In this document: positions 8,148 to 17,585 of the stretch, one piece after another
Layout of the letters: each line of letters begins with the position of its first letter
Position numbering within the stretch: the stretch's first letter is position 1
Assembly: GCA_035528375.1 (NCBI GenBank)
Contig: DATKYS010000113.1
Coordinates: 1-56,817 of the forward strand
Origin: a bacterium
GTDB taxonomy: Bacteria > RBG-13-66-14
DNA length: 56,817 bases
Direction: 5' to 3'
Program-made: the position numbers and the translations under genes
The notes under the pieces: model-generated
Told to the model about the DNA's origin: nothing
The model's input: only the letters and a program-made list of their open reading frames with translations
The model's database searches: none

Positions 8148-8253
8148 GAAAAAACGACACCTTTAAGGTTATCCTGCGCTTTTTCAAGAAGATACGAGTC
8201 ACTGACCAACGGCATTCCCGGCGTGTCACCGGGGGGGGGGAGTGAGGATTGAA

Positions 8254-10407
<2,154 letters not shown>

Positions 10408-10766
10408 CCACTTCCTCTTGGCGGCGCAACTCGCCGTGCGGCGTGATGCACCAACTGCACCGGGAACGTGAAAATTCCCGATGGGTCGCGGCCCGGGGGG
10501 CCTGGTGAACCAAAACCACCGGCGTCTCGCCGATGTAGAGGTTGGACCTTAGCATAAAGAGGGGGTCGAATTAAAGGAAAAAAAAGGGAGGGAAGGCGTC
10601 CACCGGGGGTTGAGAGATTCCCCACTAAAGACATTTACCGATTAATCGCGTGTTATCAATGGATTGAGCGCGCAATTCATCCCACGAGTACAGGGGTGTC
10701 ATTCACCGGCGGTGCGGGGGCAAATGTCCCGCAATTATTTTTTTTTAAAGAAATTGCATTTTTTTA

Positions 10767-10795
10767 TTGACATAAATTTTACAACCCACTACCAT
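10767..10795 (+). promoter_or_regulatory. Promoter of the dcw cluster (PmraZ)
   Basis: A perfect TTGACA (10767-10772), a 17-bp spacer and TACCAT (10790-10795, four of six). An AT-rich tract lies immediately upstream. Transcription would start near 10802, at the first MraZ box. Confidence 0.7.
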
Positions 10796-10802
10796 TCGAC
10801 TG

Positions 10803-10827
10803 TGGGGATAAGTGGGGAATAATGGGT
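10803..10827 (+). promoter_or_regulatory. MraZ operator: three TGGGN boxes at 10-bp spacing
   Basis: TGGGG at 10803-10807, TGGGG at 10813-10817 and TGGGT at 10823-10827 are spaced exactly ten bases apart. MraZ is known to bind such direct TGGGN repeats separated by five bases upstream of its own gene. Their position over the predicted transcription start fits autorepression. Confidence 0.85.
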
Positions 10828-10899
10828 GGATAATCCCTGAACCGATTTCCATCGAATCCCCCAAAGTATTAACTGAACCTCCCCTCTCGGCGGTTTGCC

Positions 10900-11328
10900 A
10901 TGTACCTCGGCCGATACTCCTACAACCTGGACGACAAGGGCCGCCTGGCGATTCCGGCCAAGCTGCGCTCCGGCGGCGAGGAGGAGGATTGGGTCCTGGC
11001 CCAGGGGCTCGACCACTGCCTTTTCCTCTATCCCAAGAGCGAGTGGGGCGAGGTCTCGGCTCGGATACAGTCCCTGGCCGCGAACCGGTCGGCCGCACGC
11101 CGCTTCGCCCGCATCCTCTTCGCCGGCGCGGTCGAGGTTATCCTGGACCGACAGGGCCGGGTGAACATCCCGGTGCACCTCCGCCAGTGGGCGTCACTGG
11201 AACGCGAGGCCGTCGTCATCGGCGTGGGCCGCCGGATCGAGATTTGGGACAAGAATAGCTGGCAGGATTACACCGCAACCGCCGACTACGAGGAGGCCGC
11301 GGAGAAACTGGCCGATTTGGAGTTTTAG
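10900..11328 (+). CDS. mraZ: Transcriptional regulator MraZ
   Basis: A 142-residue DNA-binding protein with two SpoVT-AbrB-like domains, roughly residues 5-52 (LDDKGRLAIPAKLR) and 78-125 (LDRQGRVNIPVHLRQWA). It is the first gene of the dcw cluster and usually represses it. The operator just upstream (10803-10827) supports autoregulation here. The Shine-Dalgarno sequence before the ATG at 10900 is poor, but the MYLGRYSYNLD start matches the family. rsmH follows after six bases. Confidence 0.96.
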   Translation: MYLGRYSYNLDDKGRLAIPAKLRSGGEEEDWVLAQGLDHCLFLYPKSEWGEVSARIQSLAANRSAARRFARILFAGAVEVILDRQGRVNIPVHLRQWASLEREAVVIGVGRRIEIWDKNSWQDYTATADYEEAAEKLADLEF

Positions 11329-11334
11329 GGACTG

Positions 11335-12279
11335 GTGTCGTCAACAACCCTCAGCCCCGAGACAAAACCCCAACGCCACACCCCGGTGATGGTGGCCGAG
11401 GTTCTCGCGCTCCTGGTCAACGACCCGGAGGGGCGCTACCTCGACGCCACACTCGGCCGCGGGGGGCACACCGGGGCGATTCTGGACTCCCACCCAGGGG
11501 CGACCGTCCTGGGCTGCGACCGCGACCCCGACGCCCTGGCCCGGGTGAAAAACGAGCTCCTCCCCCACTTCGAAAATCGGCTCGACCTCGAGCTCCTCCC
11601 CTTCAGCCGCCTGCACCAACTACCCGGCGGCTTCGCCGGGGTTCTATTCGATCTCGGGCTGTCCACGGAGCAGCTATCCGACCCGGAGCGGGGGTTCAGC
11701 TTTAATGTGGACGGACCCCTGGACATGCGGATGGACCGGACCCAGGGGCTCCGGGCGTCGGACCTGGTAAACCTCCCCGAGGAGGAGCTGGCCGGGATAA
11801 TCCACCGCTACGGCGACGAGCGGAGGGCGCGCCGGGCGGCCCGCGCCATAGTGGAGGCCCGGCCGTTAAATACCACACTGGAGCTGGCCGAGGTCGTACG
11901 CCGCGCCGTGGGGCCCTCGGGCGGCATAGACCCGGCCACGCGCACCTTCCAGGCCCTCCGCATGGCGGTGAACGGCGAGCCCGAAGAGCTGGAGCGGGGG
12001 ATGGAGGCGGCCGTTTCTCTTTTAAAGCCGGGCGGCAGGCTCGTCGCAATCTCCTACCACTCCGGCGAGGACCGAATCGTGAAGCTGTTCTTCCGGCGGA
12101 TGAGCGGCCGGTGCGTCTGCCCCCCGGGGACCCCGGTCTGCCGGTGCGACCCGATGAACGCCCTCGCCGTCATCACCAAAAAACCGCTCCAGCCCTCGAT
12201 AGACGAGGTCAAGCTCAACCTCCGAGCCCGCTCCGCCAAGCTCCGGGCGGCGGAGATTCTTAAATCACGTCCCCGGTAA
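11335..12279 (+). CDS. rsmH: 16S rRNA (cytosine-N4)-methyltransferase RsmH
   Basis: A 314-residue SAM-dependent enzyme that methylates N4 of C1402 in 16S rRNA. The family signature begins with HTPVMVAEVLALL and continues with the SAM-binding TLGRGGHTGAIL and GCDRDPDAL, then FDLGLSTEQL, and AISYHSGEDRIVK near the C-terminus. The GTG at 11335 is the likely start. It lies six bases after mraZ with only a weak AGGG, so translation is probably coupled. ftsL begins four bases after the stop. Confidence 0.96.
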   Translation: MSSTTLSPETKPQRHTPVMVAEVLALLVNDPEGRYLDATLGRGGHTGAILDSHPGATVLGCDRDPDALARVKNELLPHFENRLDLELLPFSRLHQLPGGFAGVLFDLGLSTEQLSDPERGFSFNVDGPLDMRMDRTQGLRASDLVNLPEEELAGIIHRYGDERRARRAARAIVEARPLNTTLELAEVVRRAVGPSGGIDPATRTFQALRMAVNGEPEELERGMEAAVSLLKPGGRLVAISYHSGEDRIVKLFFRRMSGRCVCPPGTPVCRCDPMNALAVITKKPLQPSIDEVKLNLRARSAKLRAAEILKSRPR

Positions 12280-12283
12280 AAAA

Positions 12284-12553
12284 ATGAAGAACGAGCGACT
12301 GAGGTTCTGGTTCGTGGTCATCCTGGTCGCCGGCGTCCTGGGAGGGCTCTTTCTATTCCTGAACAACCACCTCTACATCTTGAGGATAGAGGTGGACGAT
12401 CTGCGCGGGCAGGCGGTCGCCCAGGAGGAGACCGCCCGCCAGTTCCAGGAGGACTGGATGCTCTCCACCGCGCCCGAGAACCTGCAATCCCTGGCCGCCG
12501 AAAGACTGGAGCTCGACGTTCCCGCCGAGCTCGAAACCGTAACCGTGTACTAG
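12284..12553 (+). CDS. ftsL: Cell-division protein FtsL-like
   Basis: An 89-residue bitopic membrane protein. One transmembrane segment lies at about residues 8-27 (FWFVVILVAGVLGGLFLFL), followed by a charged helix that fits the FtsL periplasmic coiled coil. FtsL binds FtsB and FtsQ and activates FtsWI at the septum. Sequence conservation in this family is too low to identify it by motif. The call rests on its size, topology and exact place between rsmH and ftsI, four bases after rsmH. Confidence 0.8.
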   Translation: MKNERLRFWFVVILVAGVLGGLFLFLNNHLYILRIEVDDLRGQAVAQEETARQFQEDWMLSTAPENLQSLAAERLELDVPAELETVTVY

Positions 12554-12568
12554 GCTTAGCCTACGACG

Positions 12569-14533
12569 ATGAACCAATTCCGCCCAGCCAACCAGACCGA
12601 CGGACCCGCACGCAGGCGGCTCCGCATCGTTTTCATTCTGATGGGTGTGGCGCTGGTCGTCATCAGCGGGCGCCTGGTTCAGCTCCAGCTCGTCCGCGGC
12701 GCCGAGCTCGCCCAGCAGGCCCGCGGTCAGCAGGTGACGCGGGTTCCCCTGGTGGGGCTCCGGGGAACCATCTACGACCGGAACGGCATCCCGCTGGCCC
12801 TGGACCGGGAATCGCCCACCGCCTTCGCCGCCCCCAACGAAATCGAGCCCGAGGAGAAGGGGCGCGTGGCCGAGGAGCTGGCGGGGATTTTGGGGCTCTC
12901 CGCGGAGGACACGCGCCGGTTGCTCGAACGGGACTCCTACTTCGTATGGCTCTCCCGGCACCTCGACGCCGAAACCGCCGACAGACTGCGCCAGGCGTCC
13001 CTCCCCGGGGTGTACGTGAGGCAGGAGCCCTCACGGCTCTACCCGCTCGGGCGCACCGCGGCTCACGTGCTGGGCTTCGTGGGGATTGACCACCAGGGAT
13101 TGGAGGGGATGGAGCTCGCCTACGACGACCTCCTCTCGGGGGAACCGGGGTGGACGCTCAAGGTCCGGGACGCCCTCGGACGCCCGCTGTACCCCCTGGA
13201 CGAACCGAGCGCAGCGAGCTACGCCTCCGGCGAACCGAGCGAAGCGAGCTATGCCCCTGGCAAAACCCTGCAGCCGCCGCAGCGCGGCAACGACCTGCGC
13301 CTGACCATAGACTCCCGATTCCAGCACATCGTAGACCGCGAGCTGGCCTACGCCGTTGAGCGTTCGAACGGTCGGGGAGGCATGGCCGTGATGCTGGACC
13401 CCGACACCGGCGATGTGCTGGCCCTTTCCAACTACCCGTTCTTCGACCCGAACCGCTTCGGCGAGTACCCGTCCTGGGTCCGGCGCAACCGTATCGTGAC
13501 CGACGTGTACGAGCCGGGTAGCACGTTCAAGGTTTTCACCCTGGCCGCCGCCCTGGAGGAGGGGCTCGTTACACCCCAGACCGTCTTCGACACCCCCGGG
13601 GAAACCTACGTGACCGGTCGGCGGATCAGGGACAGTCTGCCCCACGACCCCCGCCTGACCGCGACCCAGATCATCGAACGGTCCTCCAACGTGGGCATCC
13701 TCCAGATCGGCCTGAAGGTCGGGCGGGATAAGCTGCGCGATTACCTGGGAAAATTCGGTTTCGGCGCGTTGACCGGCTTGGAGATACCCGGAGAGGTCCG
13801 GGGGATCCTCCGACCGGCCTCGGAGTGGTACCCCCTGGACACGGCCTGCGCCAGCTTCGGCCAGGGGGTGGCCGTGACGGCGATTCAGCTCGTCCGGGCC
13901 TACGCGGTCATCGCCAACGGGGGGTGGCTGGTCCAGCCGAGCATCGTGTCCCGCGAGAATTCGCGAAAACCGCGCCCCAGGCGGGTCATCAGCCCCGAAA
14001 CCGCCGCCGCCCTCCGCGAGATTCTCATCGGAGCGGTGGAGCGCGGGTTGGGCAAGGACGCCCGGGGATCGGGCTACACCATCGGGGGCAAGACGGGCAC
14101 CGCCCAGAAGGTCGGCGAGGGGGGCTATCTGGAGGGCAAGCACTACATCGCCAGCTTCATCGGCTTCGCCCCGGCACAGGACCCCGCGCTGGTCTTGTTG
14201 ATAATCGTAGACGAACCCAGGCCCATCTATGGTGGCGGACCGGTCTGCGGGCCGGCCTTCGCCAGAATCGTCAGACAGGTGCTGGCCCTCGAGGGGGTGT
14301 CGGCACCCGGGGGGGCGACGGCCCGTCTGGTGCGGGCCGACTCACCCGAGGTGCCGTGTTCCACGCCGTCGGCCGCCGGGAGCCCGTTGAACCTGTTGGG
14401 GTTGAACGCCCGGAAGGCCGCCGCGGTACTGGCCGCCAGGGGGGTGCCCGTGGAAATGCACGGAAGCGGTCGGGTGGTCGCGGTATCCACCGGCGGGGAC
14501 GCCCTGTCGGTCCAGCTGGCGGGCTCGAGGTGA
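12569..14533 (+). CDS. ftsI: Penicillin-binding protein 3 / FtsI with in-frame R1 repeat
   Basis: A 654-residue septal peptidoglycan transpeptidase. A single membrane anchor at about residues 18-36 is followed by a dimerisation domain and a transpeptidase domain with nucleophile Ser318 (S-T-F-K), S372-S-N374 and K508-T-G. The C-terminus is a PASTA-like segment (LLGLNARKAAAVLAARGVPV). Residues 211-232 (13199-13264) are two tandem copies of the dispersed repeat R1, placed in the loop before the NDLRLTIDSR strand, where they extend the protein without breaking frame. The start ATG at 12569 lacks a clear Shine-Dalgarno. The stop overlaps the murF start in GTGA. murE, which usually follows, is absent. 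Confidence 0.95.
   Translation: MNQFRPANQTDGPARRRLRIVFILMGVALVVISGRLVQLQLVRGAELAQQARGQQVTRVPLVGLRGTIYDRNGIPLALDRESPTAFAAPNEIEPEEKGRVAEELAGILGLSAEDTRRLLERDSYFVWLSRHLDAETADRLRQASLPGVYVRQEPSRLYPLGRTAAHVLGFVGIDHQGLEGMELAYDDLLSGEPGWTLKVRDALGRPLYPLDEPSAASYASGEPSEASYAPGKTLQPPQRGNDLRLTIDSRFQHIVDRELAYAVERSNGRGGMAVMLDPDTGDVLALSNYPFFDPNRFGEYPSWVRRNRIVTDVYEPGSTFKVFTLAAALEEGLVTPQTVFDTPGETYVTGRRIRDSLPHDPRLTATQIIERSSNVGILQIGLKVGRDKLRDYLGKFGFGALTGLEIPGEVRGILRPASEWYPLDTACASFGQGVAVTAIQLVRAYAVIANGGWLVQPSIVSRENSRKPRPRRVISPETAAALREILIGAVERGLGKDARGSGYTIGGKTGTAQKVGEGGYLEGKHYIASFIGFAPAQDPALVLLIIVDEPRPIYGGGPVCGPAFARIVRQVLALEGVSAPGGATARLVRADSPEVPCSTPSAAGSPLNLLGLNARKAAAVLAARGVPVEMHGSGRVVAVSTGGDALSVQLAGSR
13199..13264 (+). 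repeat. R1 repeat, two tandem 30-bp copies inside ftsI
   Basis: Two units with a period of exactly 30 bases (13201 and 13231), core CCGAGCGAAGCGAGC then CCCCTGGC or CCTCCGGC. They encode EPSAASYASG and EPSEASYAPG. Confidence 0.95.
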
Positions 14534-16086
14534 CGACCGCTCTCCAGGACCTTCTAATGCTCACACCGGTCAGGGGAGAGAAGGTGCGCGAGGATTACGG
14601 ACAGCTCAGAGCCGACGTGGGGGAGCCTCTCCCCCTGGGCCGACTGCTCGAATGGGCGGACGCCCGACTTTTGGGACCCCGGGGGGTCTTCGACCCACCG
14701 GTGGCGGGGGTCCTCGACGAGCCGGTGCGGGGGCTGGCCATAGACTCCCGGGCCCTCGCCGCCGGCGACCTCTTCGTCGCCCTGCCCGGCGAGCGCGCGG
14801 ACGGCCACCAGTTCCTCTCCGACGTCGCCGGTAAAGCCCTGGCCGCCCTGGTGGAAAGGCCCGACCCGGACCTGACGCTGACCCAACTGGTGGTCGAGAG
14901 CGTACCCCGGGCGCTTCTTTCCATCGCCGACGGATTCCGGCGGCGCTTCCCCGAGCTCACCGTCGTCGGCATCACCGGCTCCGTGGGGAAGACTACGACG
15001 AAGGACTACCTGGGCGCGGTCCTGGACGCCTTCGCGCCGACCATCGTGAGCCAGGGGAACATGAACACGGTATACGGCGTCCCGCTCACCCTCGCCCGCC
15101 TGCGCGGGGACACGGCCCTGGCGGTGCTGGAGATGGGGATGCAGTGGGCTGGTGAAATCGCCTCGCTGGCGGAGGTCGCCCGGCCGAGAATCGGCGTCGT
15201 AACCGCCGTCGGCCCGGCCCACCTGGAGTTCTTCTCCGACGTGCGGGCCATAGCCCTGGCCAAGGCCGAGTTGCTGCTGCAACTACCGCCCGACGGCGCG
15301 GCCGTCCTTCCCCTGGAGTGCGAGCACTTCCCGCTGCTGGCGGAACGCACCCCCTGCCCCGTGGTCACCTTCGGCCTGGTCGCCGGCAACTGCCGGGCCG
15401 AGGTGCGACCTACGCGGCTCGATGAGCGGCGCGCCGAAGGGAGCCGGTTCGAGGTGGTTTGGAACCCGCCAAAGGGAATCTTAGTCCCACCCGCGCGGTT
15501 CGAAATCGAGCTGCCCACCCCGGGCAGCCACCACGTGCTCTCCGCGCTGCGTGCGGCGGCCGCGGCCCTCGTCCTGGGCGTGCCGCCGGGGCTCATCGCC
15601 GAAAAGCTCGCCGGGGCGCGGATAACCCCCCTGCGGGGAGAGGTGTACCGCCGGGGTCTTCGACCCACCGGTGGCGGGGGCGGGCTGACCATCCTCGCCG
15701 ATACCTACAACGCCAACCCGCTGTCCATGAGCGCCGCCCTGGAAACCCTGGCCGGCCTCCCAGGTCGCCGGGTGGCGGTACTGGGCGACATGCTGGAGCT
15801 CGGCCCGACGGCGCCCCGGCTGCATGAAAGCGTCGGGGCCGAGGCGGCCAAGCGCGGAATCGCCGTGCTCGTGGCCGTGGGGGCGTTCGCGGAGGACATC
15901 GCCCGCGGCGCACGGGAGAATGGTCTCGGGGAAATATACACGGCGGCCGACCGCCATGAGGCTGGAAGGATTTTAAAGCGCGTGCTCCGGCCCGGCGACG
16001 TGCTCCTCGTCAAGGCCAGCCGGGCTCTGCGTCTGGATTTCCTGCTCGAGGACGACGCGCTCGAGGGGTACATCGAACCGAATTGA
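14530..16086 (+). CDS. murF: UDP-MurNAc-tripeptide:D-Ala-D-Ala ligase MurF with two R4 insertions
   Basis: A 518-residue cytoplasmic ATP-dependent ligase that adds D-Ala-D-Ala to UDP-MurNAc-tripeptide. The N-terminal domain has GLAIDSRALAAGDLFVAL, the central domain has the ATP loop GITGSVGKTTTK (Lys154), and ADTYNANPLSM is the family mark of the C-terminal half. The GTG at 14530 is chosen because it overlaps the ftsI stop (GTGA) and is the nearest in-frame start; ATG 14557 is the alternative. Two copies of repeat R4 (14684-14710 and 15654-15680) lie in the gene in different reading frames, giving residues about 52-61 and 375-384. Both are in loops before conserved motifs. An R1 pair follows the stop. 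Confidence 0.94.
   Translation: MTTALQDLLMLTPVRGEKVREDYGQLRADVGEPLPLGRLLEWADARLLGPRGVFDPPVAGVLDEPVRGLAIDSRALAAGDLFVALPGERADGHQFLSDVAGKALAALVERPDPDLTLTQLVVESVPRALLSIADGFRRRFPELTVVGITGSVGKTTTKDYLGAVLDAFAPTIVSQGNMNTVYGVPLTLARLRGDTALAVLEMGMQWAGEIASLAEVARPRIGVVTAVGPAHLEFFSDVRAIALAKAELLLQLPPDGAAVLPLECEHFPLLAERTPCPVVTFGLVAGNCRAEVRPTRLDERRAEGSRFEVVWNPPKGILVPPARFEIELPTPGSHHVLSALRAAAAALVLGVPPGLIAEKLAGARITPLRGEVYRRGLRPTGGGGGLTILADTYNANPLSMSAALETLAGLPGRRVAVLGDMLELGPTAPRLHESVGAEAAKRGIAVLVAVGAFAEDIARGARENGLGEIYTAADRHEAGRILKRVLRPGDVLLVKASRALRLDFLLEDDALEGYIEPN
14684..14710 (+). repeat. R4 repeat, copy 1 in murF
   Basis: A 27-base sequence identical to 15654-15680, with core TTCGACCCACCGGTGGCGG (CCACCGGTGG is palindromic). 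It reads GVFDPPVAG. Confidence 0.9.
15654..15680 (+). repeat. R4 repeat, copy 2 in murF
   Basis: Identical to 14684-14710 over 27 bases but read in another frame (GLRPTGGGG), just before the ADTYNANP motif. Confidence 0.9.
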
Positions 16087-16147
16087 TTCGCCGGGGCGTA
16101 GCTCGCTTCGCTCGGTTCGCCGGGGCATAACTAGCTTCGCTTCGTTT
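16087..16147 (-). repeat. R1 repeat, two tandem copies between murF and mraY
   Basis: Two copies in minus orientation beginning right after the murF stop, period 29 bases. They fill most of the gap before the mraY ribosome-binding site. Confidence 0.9.
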
Positions 16148-16166
16148 CCGGCCGAGGAGTAAACCG

Positions 16167-17276
16167 GTGCTCTACCATCTTCTGACACCCCTGGCCGACG
16201 AGATAGGCTTCCTCCGCCTATTCAATTACATCACCTTCCGGGCGGCGGCGGCCTCCATCGTCGCCATCCTGGTGGTATTCATCTTCGGCAGGCCGATCAT
16301 CAACAAGCTCGCCAGGCTTCACCTGATCGAGGTCACGCGGGACGACGGCCCCGAGTCGCACAAGGCCAAACAGACCACACCCACCATGGGCGGCCTGATC
16401 ATCCTCCTCGCCATCGCCGTGCCGACCCTCCTCTTCGCCGATCTGACCAACCGGTACGTGCTCATGGTCCTGGCGGTCACGCTGGGGCTGGGCGCCCTGG
16501 GGTTCGCCGACGACTACCTGAAGAACATCAAGAAGCGCCCCCTGGGGCTCATCGCGAGGTACAAGCTCATCGGCCAGGCGGTTCTCGGCCTGGCGGTGGG
16601 GTGCATCCTCTACTTCTGGCCGCTGGACCCGGCGCACTCGACGATCCTGACCATCCCCTTCTTCAAGGACGTCCAGATAGACCTGGGCTGGGGGTACATT
16701 CCCTTCGTGGCCCTGGTCATCGTGGGGACCTCCAACACGGTCAACCTCACCGACGGGCTCGACGGCCTGGCTATCGGCACGACGCTCTTCGCCGGCCTGG
16801 CCTACGTGGTTTTCGTTTACGTCGCCGGACACGCCGTGTTCGCCAAGTACCTCGACGTGACCCATCTGGCCGACATCGGCGAGTTGACCATCTTCATGAC
16901 CTCCCTGGTGGGGGCGGCCCTGGGCTTTCTGTGGTTCAACTCCCACCCCGCGGATGTCTTCATGGGGGACACCGGCTCGCTGGCCCTGGGTGGGGCCATC
17001 GGCACCGTGGCCATCTTCTGCAAGCAGGAGCTGCTCCTGTTGATCGTGGGCGGCGTCTTCGTTATCGAAGGCCTGTCGGTGATGCTCCAGATCGGGTACT
17101 TCAAGCTCACCAAGGGCAAAGGGCCCGGCGGCGAGGGGAAGCGCCTGTTCAGGATGGCTCCTCTCCACCACCACTTCGAGTTGAAGGGGTGGTCGGAGTC
17201 GAAGGTCATCATCCGGTTCTGGATAATCGCCGCCCTGTTCGCTCTCTTGGCGATTTCGACCCTCAAACTGCGTTAA
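16167..17276 (+). CDS. mraY: Phospho-N-acetylmuramoyl-pentapeptide transferase MraY
   Basis: A 369-residue polytopic membrane enzyme that moves phospho-MurNAc-pentapeptide onto undecaprenyl phosphate to make lipid I. Family motifs are KQTTPTMGGL, FADDYLK (catalytic aspartates), NLTDGLDGLA, FMGDTGSLALG and the cytoplasmic HHHFELKGW. About ten hydrophobic segments are visible. The GTG at 16167 follows GAGGAG at good distance. murD, which commonly follows, is missing; a 309-base gap with a small open frame takes its place before ftsW. Confidence 0.96.
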   Translation: MLYHLLTPLADEIGFLRLFNYITFRAAAASIVAILVVFIFGRPIINKLARLHLIEVTRDDGPESHKAKQTTPTMGGLIILLAIAVPTLLFADLTNRYVLMVLAVTLGLGALGFADDYLKNIKKRPLGLIARYKLIGQAVLGLAVGCILYFWPLDPAHSTILTIPFFKDVQIDLGWGYIPFVALVIVGTSNTVNLTDGLDGLAIGTTLFAGLAYVVFVYVAGHAVFAKYLDVTHLADIGELTIFMTSLVGAALGFLWFNSHPADVFMGDTGSLALGGAIGTVAIFCKQELLLLIVGGVFVIEGLSVMLQIGYFKLTKGKGPGGEGKRLFRMAPLHHHFELKGWSESKVIIRFWIIAALFALLAISTLKLR

Positions 17277-17585
17277 AAAGGTAAAGGGGGCCGGCCCCCT
17301 CCAGAGACGAAAGTTCCGGCATAAGCGAGGTCCCTATGAACCCCCCCAAGGATAACCAGCTCCTGCAGGACGATGAGTATCAGCTGACCTTCCTGATGGA
17401 CTCACCGCTGCCCCTGCGGTCGTCAACCCGGGCGGAGGTAGCTGAGCACGTCCTGCACTTGCCACCGGCCGACGATCGCCCGTGAGACCCCCGGACTTGT
17501 GTCCAATCTTTAGGTCCGCAGGCGCCAGTCGGGGAAGCGCCGGACGGCTCGCCGAGAGGTCGGCGATTTACCGGTGGCGGGTGAG
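17277..17585. other. Gap between mraY and ftsW
   Basis: A 309-base interval where dcw clusters normally carry murD. Besides the small open frame at 17336-17485 it contains a partial R4 core, TTACCGGTGGCGGG, at 17568-17581, just before the ftsW start. I see no terminator. Confidence 0.5.
17336..17485 (+). CDS. Small hypothetical protein in the murD slot
   Basis: A 49-codon frame, ATG to TGA, with GCGAGG six bases upstream. It encodes a charged peptide that starts MNPPKDNQLL and ends LPPADDRP; no signal or membrane segment and no family I recognise. It shows no MurD motif, so it is not an obvious remnant of that gene. It may be a genuine small protein or chance; coding status is unproven. Confidence 0.35.
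   Translation: MNPPKDNQLLQDDEYQLTFLMDSPLPLRSSTRAEVAEHVLHLPPADDRP

Larger units (their letters stand above)
10408..10899. other. Divergent intergenic region between rpsA and mraZ
   Basis: This 490-base stretch has no gene. The rpsA side (10408-10560) is a GC-rich leader with a GGGAA/TTCCC hairpin, perhaps a translational control region. The middle shows nothing I can name. From about 10735 the sequence turns AT-rich, with long T and A runs that resemble an UP element, and leads into the mraZ promoter and operator. Confidence 0.5.

Noticed and set aside
13825-14529. An upstream extension of the murF frame into ftsI
   Set aside because: The extension overlaps the ftsI transpeptidase domain and codes for Arg/Gly-rich sequence. 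MurF similarity begins after the GTG at 14530.
17336-17485. The small frame between mraY and ftsW as a murD remnant
   Set aside because: No Mur-ligase motif can be seen in its translation.
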